Origin: an uncultured Clostridium sp.
GTDB taxonomy: Bacteria > Bacillota > Clostridia > Lachnospirales > Lachnospiraceae
Assembly (NCBI RefSeq): GCF_900547735.1
Contig: NZ_URHZ01000023.1
Location: 1 to 64,000, forward strand
Length of the DNA stretch: 64,000 bases
Reading direction: 5' to 3'
The position numbers and the translations under genes were made by a program. Positions 40,626 to 49,046 of this stretch are shown here, piece after piece. Position 1 is the stretch's first letter, and the number at the start of each line of letters is the position of its first letter. A model generated the notes under the pieces. The model was not told the DNA's origin. It made no database searches and worked only from the letters and a program-made list of their open reading frames with translations.

Positions 40626-42008
40626 ATGAATAATCAAAATCAGGCGGCGGTGGGAAATCCGCTGGAATCCGAGCCAATCGGAAAACTGATGAGGCGGTTT
40701 GCAGGGCCGGCGGTTGTCAGCAGCATGGTCAGCGCCCTTTACAATATTATCGATCAGATTTTTATAGGAAGAAGCATCGGCCCGCCGGGCAATGCGGCGA
40801 CCAATGTGGCGTTTCCCCTGGTCATGCTCATGGCTGCGCTCTCCATGACCTTTGGGGTGGGAGGAGCTTCTAATTTCAGTCTCTGCCTGGGAAAAGGCGA
40901 GAAGGAGAAAGCCGGAAAAACAGCAGGAAACAGTCTTGTGCTGATGATAGGTTCCGGTGTGATGCTGGCTGCGATCACACTGCTTTTCCTAAAACCGCTT
41001 ATGGAGGCATTTGGAGCGAGGGATCGGGTACTTGTTTTGGCGATGGAGTATACTGGACTGACCGCATTTGGGGTGCCCTTCGCAACGCTGAGCAGCGGCG
41101 GAAGCCAATTAGTCCGGGCGGATGGAAGTCCGCGGTATGCAATGCTCAGCTCCCTGGCGGGAGTCGCCGTCAATACGGTCCTGGACCCCGTCTTTATCTT
41201 TGGGATGGGCCTGGGGATGAAAGGAGCAGCCCTGGCGACCGTCCTGGGGCAGGCAGTTTCCGGCATACTGCTGCTCTTTTATTTCAGGAATTGTAAAACC
41301 GTCCGGTTAACCAGGAACGATTTTAAGCCGGCAGGATGGTGCGCCAAGGCAATTCTGGCGCTTGGCTCATCATCCGGGGTGAATCAGCTTGCCGTAGCCG
41401 GGATGCAGATTGTGATGAACAATACGCTGGGATATTATGGGGAACTGTCTGTGTATGGGCGGGATATCCCCCTCGCCTGCGTCGGAATCGTCACCAAGGT
41501 AAATGTGATTTTTTCCTCGGTCATCATGGGGATTTCCCAGAGCTGCCAGCCGATTTTCGGATTCAATTACGGAGCCGGGAATTTCAAACGGGTGAAGGAA
41601 ACATTTAAAAAGGCGGCAGCGGCGGTGACGGCGGTATCGGTTCTGGCCTTTCTGTGTTTCCAGCTCTTTCCGCACCGGATTATTGGGATTTTCGGCCGGG
41701 GAGGCTCCCTGTACTATGAGTTTGCCACACGGTACCTGAGGATCTATATGTTCTGCATTTTTATGGGAGGAATCCAGATACTTACCGCAAATCTGTTTCC
41801 ATCCATTGGAAAGGGAACCATCGGCGTATGGGTTTCCCTCAGCAGGCAGATGCTGTTTCTGCTTCCGCTGATCCTTATCCTGCCCCTGTTTTCCGGGATT
41901 GACGGCGTGCTTTTCGCAGGTCCTCTGGCAGACGGAGCCGCCGGAATACTCGCCGTCATACTGGCCGCACGGGAAATGAAACAATGGAATAAAGAGATCA
42001 GAGCTTAG
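40626..42008 (+). CDS. MATE family efflux transporter
   Basis: 460 residues, twelve helices: PIGKLMRRFAGPAVVSSMVS, ALYNIIDQIFIGRSIG, FGVGGASNFSLCLGKGEKEK and SCQPIFGFNYGAGNFKRVK are standard for the DinF/NorM-like branch. I take the ATG at 40626, five bases after GGAGG; the frame extends to an ATG at 40614 without a ribosome site. It differs clearly from the MATE protein at 26996-28423, so the two are not a recent duplication. Substrate unknown. Confidence 0.93.
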   Translation: MNNQNQAAVGNPLESEPIGKLMRRFAGPAVVSSMVSALYNIIDQIFIGRSIGPPGNAATNVAFPLVMLMAALSMTFGVGGASNFSLCLGKGEKEKAGKTAGNSLVLMIGSGVMLAAITLLFLKPLMEAFGARDRVLVLAMEYTGLTAFGVPFATLSSGGSQLVRADGSPRYAMLSSLAGVAVNTVLDPVFIFGMGLGMKGAALATVLGQAVSGILLLFYFRNCKTVRLTRNDFKPAGWCAKAILALGSSSGVNQLAVAGMQIVMNNTLGYYGELSVYGRDIPLACVGIVTKVNVIFSSVIMGISQSCQPIFGFNYGAGNFKRVKETFKKAAAAVTAVSVLAFLCFQLFPHRIIGIFGRGGSLYYEFATRYLRIYMFCIFMGGIQILTANLFPSIGKGTIGVWVSLSRQMLFLLPLILILPLFSGIDGVLFAGPLADGAAGILAVILAAREMKQWNKEIRA

Positions 42009-42017
42009 GCTGATTTA

Positions 42018-42725
42018 TTACTCCCTGTGCACGCAGACGGCAAGCGCGGCCGCCCCGGCCATGATAAAAAGGCAGGAACCGATGACGGCCTCCGGCGGTA
42101 CGGTAAAGGCGGGATCCAGGTTAGGAAGCGTCAACGGATACCGGGTAAAAAGATTCTGTCTGTAAAGATCCGCCGCCGCCGGAACCGGCGCAAAACCCCA
42201 ACCGAAGACAACGGCCATCATTACGAACAGCAGTCCGGAATGCATCCGGCCCACGAGCAGGCCGGTTCCCAGCACAAATACGAGTGAGGGAAGAAGGACC
42301 AGGGCGGCGGGTGCCATAAGCCGTGCCACAGACACCGCGGGGCCAAAGAGATTCAGTAAAAATCCCACTCCCAGCAATACGGCAAGAAGTGCTGAAATCA
42401 ACCAGGCTGCCGCGGCGGCACAACACTTTATAAGAAGGTACTGCCCCGGGTGGGCCGATGACGTAATCACAAGCGCCTCCACCTGACGCGCCTTGTGATT
42501 GCACTGGTTCCACAGGAAAAACAGCAGGGATACGTTCAGCAGCGGCATCAGAGAAGCCAGATAGTTTCCGAAGCTCCAGGGGGAAAATGGCGCGGTATGG
42601 GCCACTCCCAGGATGGTGGAGGTGCCGAGTATCTGCCGTCCGTACCAGAGCGTGATGGCCGTCAGGCCCACAAAAAACCGGCTGCACACCGTTCTGCGCA
42701 GTTCATAGTAAAATACCTTATTCAC
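42018..42725 (-). CDS. ABC-2 type transporter permease
   Basis: 235 residues with six hydrophobic segments (LASLMPLLNVSLLFFLWNQC, AAWLISALLAVLLGVGFLL and others) and the shape of an ABC-2 permease. The start is GTG at 42725, nine bases after AGGAG and overlapping the stop of the upstream fusion gene by eight bases. It is the last gene of the minus-strand two-component/ABC operon and would form the membrane channel with the permease half of the fusion protein. Confidence 0.82.
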   Translation of the reverse strand: MNKVFYYELRRTVCSRFFVGLTAITLWYGRQILGTSTILGVAHTAPFSPWSFGNYLASLMPLLNVSLLFFLWNQCNHKARQVEALVITSSAHPGQYLLIKCCAAAAAWLISALLAVLLGVGFLLNLFGPAVSVARLMAPAALVLLPSLVFVLGTGLLVGRMHSGLLFVMMAVVFGWGFAPVPAAADLYRQNLFTRYPLTLPNLDPAFTVPPEAVIGSCLFIMAGAAALAVCVHRE

Positions 42726-44907
42726 GTCCAATCTCTCCTTTCTCAAGTCCGCATGCCTCCAGAAAATCATCCAGAGTAATCGCCTCGGAGTCTCCCGTCA
42801 TACAGTCCGTATAGAGACGGGACCAGATCCCGTCCAGCCGTTCTTCACCCAGCTTCTGGGAAGCTCTGTAAATCATCAGGGCATTTCCGTCGTACCACCC
42901 TGCGGCGCTGCGGGCAGCGCTGATTTCACCGGCATAGCGCTCCGGCAGCCGATTCAGATACTCCGGATGGCGGTCATAGAAGGAGGCCTGCTGATCGGAA
43001 ACGGTGTCCATCCATTTATCGACATAGTGTTCTTTTGCATAGCCGGAACCCATAATCCGGTCCATAAGGCGGTACGTCGTGTAGACCGTGATGCCCTCAT
43101 CGTTCCATAAATTATCTTCGGGATCGTAAAGCGTGGCTCCCAGTCCCCACCACTGATGGATGATTTCATGGGCCAATACCTCGGCGCCCGCCGCGCCCTT
43201 GTCGGGATCGGCCAGGTTTTCATCGCTGAAGTATGTTTCTCCCATGCCGCTGATATTGCGGTTTGCGAATCCTCCAAACAGAAAGGCCGACATCTGGACG
43301 ATTTTGAACGGTTTATCCTCCGTGAACGAGCGGGGGCCATAGTGCTCCGCACAGTAAGCCACCGCCTGTTCCATCAGGCCGATAGCGCCGTTTTCCAGTC
43401 TGGACTGGTATTTCCTGCTGTAATAGAACCGGATCGGCATTCCGCTGCCGGTTGCAAGCTCCGTGGAAATGTAGTCTCCGGCAAAGAAGCGCAGGCGGTC
43501 GGTGCCCTGGTCGGATATCAGCCATGAGGAGGTGCCGTCCCCGTTTTCCGAAAGTTTCTCCGTGGAACCGGTGGAAACCGGCGTCAGGGAATCCGGCAGG
43601 GTGATGTTCAGGGTAACCGGCGCGTTTTCATCTTTAATGACGGCGCAGGCTCCCAGCGTCGGGGCGACGGCGCTGCCCGAAAGCTCAATTCCGCTGCCGC
43701 TTATGGAATTCCCGGAAAGCAGACTTTCCTGTGCGTTCCATATCCTCGGCATACCTCCGTATTCGATGATCAGGGTAATCTCAGGATCCGGAGGCAGAAC
43801 GCAGCTCAGTTCCCGGGAGGCGATATAGTCGTTTCTTAAATCCTCCACGGCCAGTTTCCGTCCGTTTGCCGTGATGGAACGCACCTGATAGCCGCTGTTT
43901 AAGTCAAAGTACAGTTTTTGCTCCCGGCCCGATGTGTTGCGGAGCCGATACACGGCCCGGCCGGAAATGGTGCCGAGAAGGAAACTGTCAATGGATGCCT
44001 GGATTTCCGTGCCGTCGGTAAACAGATATCGGTTATAACGGTCCTCCTCCACATAGGAAGTCCAGTCCTCTGGAGAATGGTCCACGAACGGCTGTTTCTG
44101 CCACAGCATGGCTCCCAGGCCCAGCGCCGCCAGTGCGATGGCCGGAACCGCCGGTTTTCCGGAGTGACGGATAAAGGATGCGAATGCGCCTTTGCCATAC
44201 TGCCGCACACACAGCAGTGAGAGCAGCCACATGCCGCCCAGGATACAAAGCCAGACAAGACGGCTGTAGAGAGCGGTCCGCCATACGACGGCGCTTCCGA
44301 ATGCGTCGGACAGGGTGGAGACAAGCGGAACATTCCACTGCGCCAGGAAATACTGGCTGCACCACCGGCCCTGTGAAAATACGAGTCCTGCCAGCACGGC
44401 CAGAATGCTCACATCGAGCCTGCCTGTAATCTGAATGGCGGCCGCGGCCAAAACAGCGCCCATAATCAGGCCGGACCATAAAAACAGGATCACCGACAGC
44501 CAGTAGCCGGAAAATGAAAAGACAATGTTTAACTTCCAGGCCGTGTAGGGCAGGTACAGGAGACCGGCGGACAGGGCGGTGAGTATCCCGCATGTCATGA
44601 CCGCAAGCAGGCGCACCGCGTTCATCGCCATGGGAGAGAGCATGGTTTCCACAAGGGCGGATGTACCGTTTCGCATGGGCTGCTCCAGATTGCAAAGCAT
44701 CAGCAGGGCGAACAGGACCGTACCGGCCATCCCTCCGGCCAGCATCGGATTTGCCAGGTAAAGAGCCGACATGGAGTCTCCGAATGTGTGGCGGTAAAAG
44801 GAGTATCCCGCCAGGGGAGCCAGGACGGTGAGAGCCGCCGCCAGCCAGGTCGGCCTGTTTCGCAGCAGGCGGTGGAGTTCCACACGAAACAGAGAGAACA
44901 TTTTCAT
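42718..44907 (-). CDS. ABC permease fused to M1 family metallopeptidase
   Basis: 729 residues. About 1-265: an ABC-2 type membrane domain with six helices plus a further anchor helix (AVPAIALAALGLGAMLWQ). From about 270: an extracytoplasmic part with a beta-sandwich and an M1 gluzincin domain. HEIIHQWWG at 580-588 supplies two zinc histidines and the catalytic Glu, and LWNDEG supplies the third ligand. The spacing is HExxH-X19-E, one residue more than the canonical 18. The aminopeptidase GxMEN motif is not intact (SGMGETYFSDE instead). The ATPase gene ends two bases before. The design suggests substrate export coupled with outside proteolysis, or a peptidase anchored to the transporter; which of these is unknown. 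Confidence 0.88.
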   Translation of the reverse strand: MKMFSLFRVELHRLLRNRPTWLAAALTVLAPLAGYSFYRHTFGDSMSALYLANPMLAGGMAGTVLFALLMLCNLEQPMRNGTSALVETMLSPMAMNAVRLLAVMTCGILTALSAGLLYLPYTAWKLNIVFSFSGYWLSVILFLWSGLIMGAVLAAAAIQITGRLDVSILAVLAGLVFSQGRWCSQYFLAQWNVPLVSTLSDAFGSAVVWRTALYSRLVWLCILGGMWLLSLLCVRQYGKGAFASFIRHSGKPAVPAIALAALGLGAMLWQKQPFVDHSPEDWTSYVEEDRYNRYLFTDGTEIQASIDSFLLGTISGRAVYRLRNTSGREQKLYFDLNSGYQVRSITANGRKLAVEDLRNDYIASRELSCVLPPDPEITLIIEYGGMPRIWNAQESLLSGNSISGSGIELSGSAVAPTLGACAVIKDENAPVTLNITLPDSLTPVSTGSTEKLSENGDGTSSWLISDQGTDRLRFFAGDYISTELATGSGMPIRFYYSRKYQSRLENGAIGLMEQAVAYCAEHYGPRSFTEDKPFKIVQMSAFLFGGFANRNISGMGETYFSDENLADPDKGAAGAEVLAHEIIHQWWGLGATLYDPEDNLWNDEGITVYTTYRLMDRIMGSGYAKEHYVDKWMDTVSDQQASFYDRHPEYLNRLPERYAGEISAARSAAGWYDGNALMIYRASQKLGEERLDGIWSRLYTDCMTGDSEAITLDDFLEACGLEKGEIGRE

Positions 44908-44908
44908 A

Positions 44909-45769
44909 TTAATTTCCCTCCCGCGTAATCAGATAGAGATAGGCATCCTCCAGAGTAGGTTCGGCGTCCTGCGCCGCTTCGGGCAGCGTGTCGGCCACGC
45001 CGCGGCACAGTATGCCGGAGGCCGTATTGATTCGGGATGTGATGTGCATGGCAGGGTCGGCCTTCATTCCATCCCGTTCCAGAAAGACGCCCACATGGCC
45101 CTGTGCCTGCCGGATCAGCGCCTCCGGTGTTCCTGCAAACAAAATCTGCCCGTGACTTATGACGATTAACTGGTTGCACACGGACTGCACGTCTTCGATA
45201 ATATGGGTGGACAGAAGCACCAGTTTGTTCTGTGCCGTCTGTGAGAAAAAGTTGCGGAAACGGATGCGTTCCTCGGGATCGAGGCCGACCGTCGGCTCAT
45301 CGAAAATCAGAAATTCCGGTTCTCCTAACAGCGCCTGGGCAATTCCCACCCTCTGGCGCTGCCCGCCGGACAGGGTGCGGATCCGGGCTTTGCGCTTTTC
45401 CTCCAGGCCGGTGGCTTCGATCGAGGCGTCAATGGCGGCTCTGCTGTCTTTGATTCCCTTGAGGGCGGCCATATAGTCCAGAAACTGCCATACCGTCAGT
45501 TCGTCATAGAGTCCAAAATGTTGGGGAAGACAGCCGAGCTTTGCTTTCAGCTCCCGTTCACATTTTCCCAGGGCTTCCCCGTCAACGGTTATGGAGCCGG
45601 AGGTGGGCAGCAGACCGGCGACTAAAAGCTTCATCAGCGTGGATTTTCCGGCCCCGTTTGGTCCAAGCAGGCCGATCAGGCTGGGACTTTGAAGCGTCAG
45701 GCTGATATCGGAAAGCGCTTTCTTTCCGGTTGGATAAACTAGATTCAGATGTTCAATGGCGATTTGCAT
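44909..45769 (-). CDS. ABC transporter ATP-binding protein
   Basis: 286 residues: Walker A GLLGPNGAGKST (residues 33-44), Q-loop CLPQHFGLYDEL, signature TLSGGQRQRVGIAQALL, Walker B EFLIFDEPTVGLDP and H-loop LLSTHIIED. The C-terminal 80 residues form the usual accessory domain of ABC-2 export ATPases. GAGGAG precedes the ATG. It drives the adjacent permease and the permease-M1 fusion. A candidate response-regulator site is 63-83 bases upstream of its start, within the end of the kinase gene. Confidence 0.94.
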   Translation of the reverse strand: MQIAIEHLNLVYPTGKKALSDISLTLQSPSLIGLLGPNGAGKSTLMKLLVAGLLPTSGSITVDGEALGKCERELKAKLGCLPQHFGLYDELTVWQFLDYMAALKGIKDSRAAIDASIEATGLEEKRKARIRTLSGGQRQRVGIAQALLGEPEFLIFDEPTVGLDPEERIRFRNFFSQTAQNKLVLLSTHIIEDVQSVCNQLIVISHGQILFAGTPEALIRQAQGHVGVFLERDGMKADPAMHITSRINTASGILCRGVADTLPEAAQDAEPTLEDAYLYLITREGN

Positions 45770-45831
45770 AGGTTTCTCTCCTCTGTGTATTTACTGTGTT
45801 TCCAGTCTATCAATTCCGTTTGCAGCTACGG

Positions 45832-45852
45832 TGGATTTAATATGGATTTTAT
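45832..45852 (-). promoter_or_regulatory. Candidate response-regulator site, copy 1
   Basis: Minus strand: AAATCCA, four bases, AAATCCA, preceded by ATA. The 21-base stretch matches the stretch at 48132-48152 at 18 positions. Direct 7-mers with 11-base period are typical of OmpR-family sites. It could serve a second promoter in front of the ABC genes. Confidence 0.6.
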
Positions 45853-47363
45853 GTGGAGAGAAAAGAGACCTTCACCGCGACCCCGGCCGCCGTATTGGCG
45901 ATTTGGCAGGAAGCGCCGTGCCGGTCCAGTATCATTTTTACGAGATAAAGGCCCAGGCCGCTTCCGCCTGTCTCCCGGCTCCGTGAGACATCGACACGGT
46001 AGAACGGTTCAAACAACTGGGGAAGAGCCTCTTTGGGAATCCGGCTGCCGCTGTTTTCGATTTCCAGGACCGGGCCGGTGGATTCCATGGTCAGCCGGAC
46101 CCATACAAGAGCTTCTTCGGGAGAATGGTTCAGTGCGTTTGTCAGAAGGTTCGAGACGACACGGCCAAGCAGGAGGGGATCTCCGGATATCATCACATCA
46201 GGTTCTAACTGTGTAAAAATCTGCTGTTCCTTAAGTCCTGCCAAATCAAGAGCCATATCCGTCTGGCCGCGGACGAGTTCCGATAAATTGAGGGTCTCCC
46301 GGCTTATAGCGCCGCCGTCCGCCTCCATGCGGGCGATTGTGAGCATCTCATGAACCAGCTTTTCCATCCGGCCGGTTACTGCCAGAGATCTGGCCAGGTA
46401 TTTGTCGCGGTCCCGGTAAATATCCACTCCGGCCAGCATGCCGGATATCTGCCCCTTCAGCACAGTGACGGGTGTTTTCAGTTCATGGGAGGCGGCGGCA
46501 AAAAAAGCGGATCGCTGCTGTTCCCGTTCCCGCTCCCGCTCGATGTCGCGCTTCAGGGAAACGTTGGCCTCCTTCAGCTCGTCAAGGGCCGAGGCGAGGC
46601 GGCCCGAGAGTTCGTCCATGTTCCGTTCCAGCGCGCCGATCTCGTCCCTGCGCGTCCCCGTACACTTCCAGGTGAAGTCCAGCGCAGCCAGCTTTCTGGA
46701 GATGCGGCTGAGCCGCACGATTGGCCGGGTGATGAAGTGCGAGTAAAGGAATGCTCCGGACAGTGAGAGCGCAAACATCACCAGGATGAGATGCGGCAGA
46801 ACGCGCCGCATGGCCTCCGTAGTCTGATTAATCTCGCTCATATCCGTGACGAGGCTCAGTTTATAGAGCCTGTCGCTTCCGGCAAACTTTATGGTACGGT
46901 CCCAGTCCGTCGAGGACATCGCGATTCCGTCCTCCGCGATAGAGGCGTCCGCGTCGGCTCTTGCGGTGGCGGTGCCCGAATCCTCCGTAGTCACGACGGT
47001 AGTAGTCACGACCGATGTTGACACTGATTGGGAGGAGACTTCCGTTCCGTATGAAATCAAAACGGTCTCGTCCGTCTCGTCCGAAACCACAACCTCCAGA
47101 TTGTTTTTCTCTGAGAAACGGTTCAGTATCGGTTCACATGATTCAAATGGGATATTCTGAAGTTCTTTTACAAGTTCATCCGCCTTTTGGCTCAATTCGT
47201 CCGTGGCGATGGACCGGTATGAGAGCGGTGTGGCCCAGGCGATGAACAGATAGGTTGCGCTGACGGCAGCCAGGAGAATCAGCACCGTCATCAGAAAAAT
47301 ACGTGCCGTCAGGCTCTTGCGGATATCAATATAATCAATGAATTTTTTCAACCCGGTATCCAA
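45849..47363 (-). CDS. HAMP-domain sensor histidine kinase
   Basis: 504 residues: a membrane helix near 20-45, an extracytoplasmic sensor part of about 140 residues with a Thr/Val-rich insert (SSQSVSTSVVTTTVVTTEDS) and a second helix near 190-210. These are followed by HAMP (ITRPIVRLSRISRKLAALDF), a dimerisation helix with the phospho-acceptor in ASHELKTPVTVLKGQ, and an ATPase domain with NLLTNALNHS and GGSGLGLYLVK. The TTG at 47363 abuts its GGAG; the TTG four codons later is an alternative. It overlaps the regulator gene by 29 bases. It probably senses what the downstream ABC-M1 system handles. Confidence 0.93.
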   Translation of the reverse strand: MDTGLKKFIDYIDIRKSLTARIFLMTVLILLAAVSATYLFIAWATPLSYRSIATDELSQKADELVKELQNIPFESCEPILNRFSEKNNLEVVVSDETDETVLISYGTEVSSQSVSTSVVTTTVVTTEDSGTATARADADASIAEDGIAMSSTDWDRTIKFAGSDRLYKLSLVTDMSEINQTTEAMRRVLPHLILVMFALSLSGAFLYSHFITRPIVRLSRISRKLAALDFTWKCTGTRRDEIGALERNMDELSGRLASALDELKEANVSLKRDIEREREREQQRSAFFAAASHELKTPVTVLKGQISGMLAGVDIYRDRDKYLARSLAVTGRMEKLVHEMLTIARMEADGGAISRETLNLSELVRGQTDMALDLAGLKEQQIFTQLEPDVMISGDPLLLGRVVSNLLTNALNHSPEEALVWVRLTMESTGPVLEIENSGSRIPKEALPQLFEPFYRVDVSRSRETGGSGLGLYLVKMILDRHGASCQIANTAAGVAVKVSFLST

Positions 47364-48000
47364 CTCCTCTCACTGTTTCTATATAATCACGGTTCAGCTT
47401 TTTCCTCAGGTTTTTTATGTGGCTGTCCACGATCCTTTCGTCGCCGAGAAAGTCATAATTCCAGAGCTGTCCCAACAGCACGGAGCGGGTCAGGACACGC
47501 CCCTGATTCTGAAGCAGTTCTCTCAGAACCTCGAATTCCCTGGCGGTCAGGCTGACCTCCTCCCCCGCTACGTTCACCCGGTAATCATCAAGGTCCATGA
47601 TGATATCGCGGTAGGTCAGGCTGTGGGTTTCCGTTTCACCTCCGGTCCGGCGCAGAATCGCGGCGATTTTTCTCAGCAGTATCGGCATGGAAAACGGCTT
47701 GGGCACATAGTCGTCTATCTGAAGATCAAACCCTTTTATCTGGTTTTCTTCCGCATCCAGCGCCGTCAGCATGATAATCGGCACATTGGATTCCCTGCGG
47801 ATAAGTTCGCACACGCCATAGCCGTCAATCTTTGGAAGAAGCAGATCCAGGAGAAGCAAATCCCAGGTCCCGTGACGGAAACGGTCGAGCGCCTCCACGC
47901 CGTCACCGGCCGCCGACACTCCGTATCCTGCATCCCGCAGGTAAGCGCAGAGCATTTCCTGGATATCAGGATCATCCTCAATCACCAGTATTTGTTTCAT
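47335..48000 (-). CDS. OmpR/PhoB-family response regulator
   Basis: 221 residues. The receiver domain shows acidic DD near 10, the phospho-acceptor in LLLDLLLP near Asp53, LTALD and KPFSM. The winged-helix output domain contains SLTAREFEVLRELLQNQGRV and DSHIKNLRKKL. AAAGGAGG precedes the ATG. It heads a five-gene minus-strand unit: regulator, kinase, ATPase, permease-M1 fusion, permease. The matching sites at 45832 and 48132 are its likely targets. Confidence 0.96.
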   Translation of the reverse strand: MKQILVIEDDPDIQEMLCAYLRDAGYGVSAAGDGVEALDRFRHGTWDLLLLDLLLPKIDGYGVCELIRRESNVPIIMLTALDAEENQIKGFDLQIDDYVPKPFSMPILLRKIAAILRRTGGETETHSLTYRDIIMDLDDYRVNVAGEEVSLTAREFEVLRELLQNQGRVLTRSVLLGQLWNYDFLGDERIVDSHIKNLRKKLNRDYIETVRGVGYRVEKIH

Positions 48001-48131
48001 AAATAATGCCTCCTTTTATTTCAAAGTGTAGTATCGTTACGGTTCAGAGACGGCATGTCTCCTCCTGCGGGGGGCAATAACCCGGACTCCATGCAATGAC
48101 GCCGTCTTTACTCCAGTATATCATTCTAATT

Positions 48132-48152
48132 TGAATTTCGTATGGATTTTAT
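48132..48152. promoter_or_regulatory. Candidate response-regulator site, copy 2
   Basis: Minus strand: AAATCCA, four bases, AAATTCA, preceded by ATA, matching 18 of 21 positions at 45832-45852. It lies in the 286-base gap between the divergent regulator gene and the MacB-like ATPase gene, so it could act on either. Confidence 0.6.
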
Positions 48153-48156
48153 AAAA

Positions 48157-48173
48157 CCGTAAGCTTCTTACGG
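48157..48173. promoter_or_regulatory. Palindrome next to site copy 2
   Basis: CCGTAAG-CTT-CTTACGG, perfect 7-base arms, starting five bases after the candidate regulator site. Function unknown. Confidence 0.4.
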
Positions 48174-48286
48174 AAGGCGCAGTGGAAACAGTTAAGAAAC
48201 TGATAAGAATCAGGCAGAAGTTCTCTAAAGATTTTTGAATCACGATTGGTTATAATGGTTATATCGCAGTGAGAGGAGTTAACGAT

Positions 48287-49045
48287 ATGAAACAGATTAT
48301 CATTCAGACCAATAAATTGTGTAAAACATTTTCCTCCGGCGGCCGCCAGCAGCACGTTTTAAAGAACCTGGATTTGAGTATATACGAGGGGGATTTTACC
48401 GTGATCATGGGAGCATCCGGTTCGGGAAAATCCACCCTTCTCTATGCACTCTCGGGCATGGACCGCCCGACGCTCGGGACTGTCTGTTACGGGGATACGG
48501 AGATTACGGGGATGAACGTCAGTGAGCTGGCGGTATTCCGGAGAAAGAACTGCGGCTTTGTGTTCCAGCAGATTCACCTGCTCGATAATATGAGCGTGCT
48601 GGATAATGTACTGGCAGCAGGACTTTTGATAAGCCGTGACCGCAGAAAGACGGCCGCAAGGGCAAAAACGCTTCTTTCCCGGGTTGGGATCCAGGAAGAG
48701 GATCTGGGCAAATTTCCGGCACAGCTTTCCGGAGGGGAAGCGCAGAGAGTGGGGATTGTACGGGCATTGATTAATGAACCGAAGATGATATTTGCGGACG
48801 AACCCACCGGAGCGTTAAATTCGGCCTTTGGAACCCAGGTCCTCAACACGCTGACGGAGCTTAACCGTCAGGGGCAGAGCCTGGTCGTGGTGACCCACGA
48901 TGTGAAAACAGCCAGGCGGGCGAACCGGATTCTGTATCTGAAGGACGGTGTGGTCTGCGGGGAGTGCATGCTTGGAACGTATGAGCACGGCGACGGGGCG
49001 CGTCATCAGAAGCTTGGCGCATTTTTAGATGAAATGGGGTGGTGA
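48287..49045 (+). CDS. MacB/LolD-type ABC transporter ATP-binding protein
   Basis: 252 residues: Walker A GASGSGKSTLLYALSGMD, Q-loop FVFQQIHLLDN, signature QLSGGEAQRVGIVRAL and Walker B MIFADEPTGALN, the GALN ending being typical of the MacB/FtsE/BceA group. The ATG at 48287 has AGGAG eight bases upstream; an in-frame GTG 18 bases earlier lacks one. The FtsX-like permease follows one base later and a serine hydrolase after that. Divergent from the two-component operon. Confidence 0.95.
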   Translation: MKQIIIQTNKLCKTFSSGGRQQHVLKNLDLSIYEGDFTVIMGASGSGKSTLLYALSGMDRPTLGTVCYGDTEITGMNVSELAVFRRKNCGFVFQQIHLLDNMSVLDNVLAAGLLISRDRRKTAARAKTLLSRVGIQEEDLGKFPAQLSGGEAQRVGIVRALINEPKMIFADEPTGALNSAFGTQVLNTLTELNRQGQSLVVVTHDVKTARRANRILYLKDGVVCGECMLGTYEHGDGARHQKLGAFLDEMGW

Positions 49046-49046
49046 T

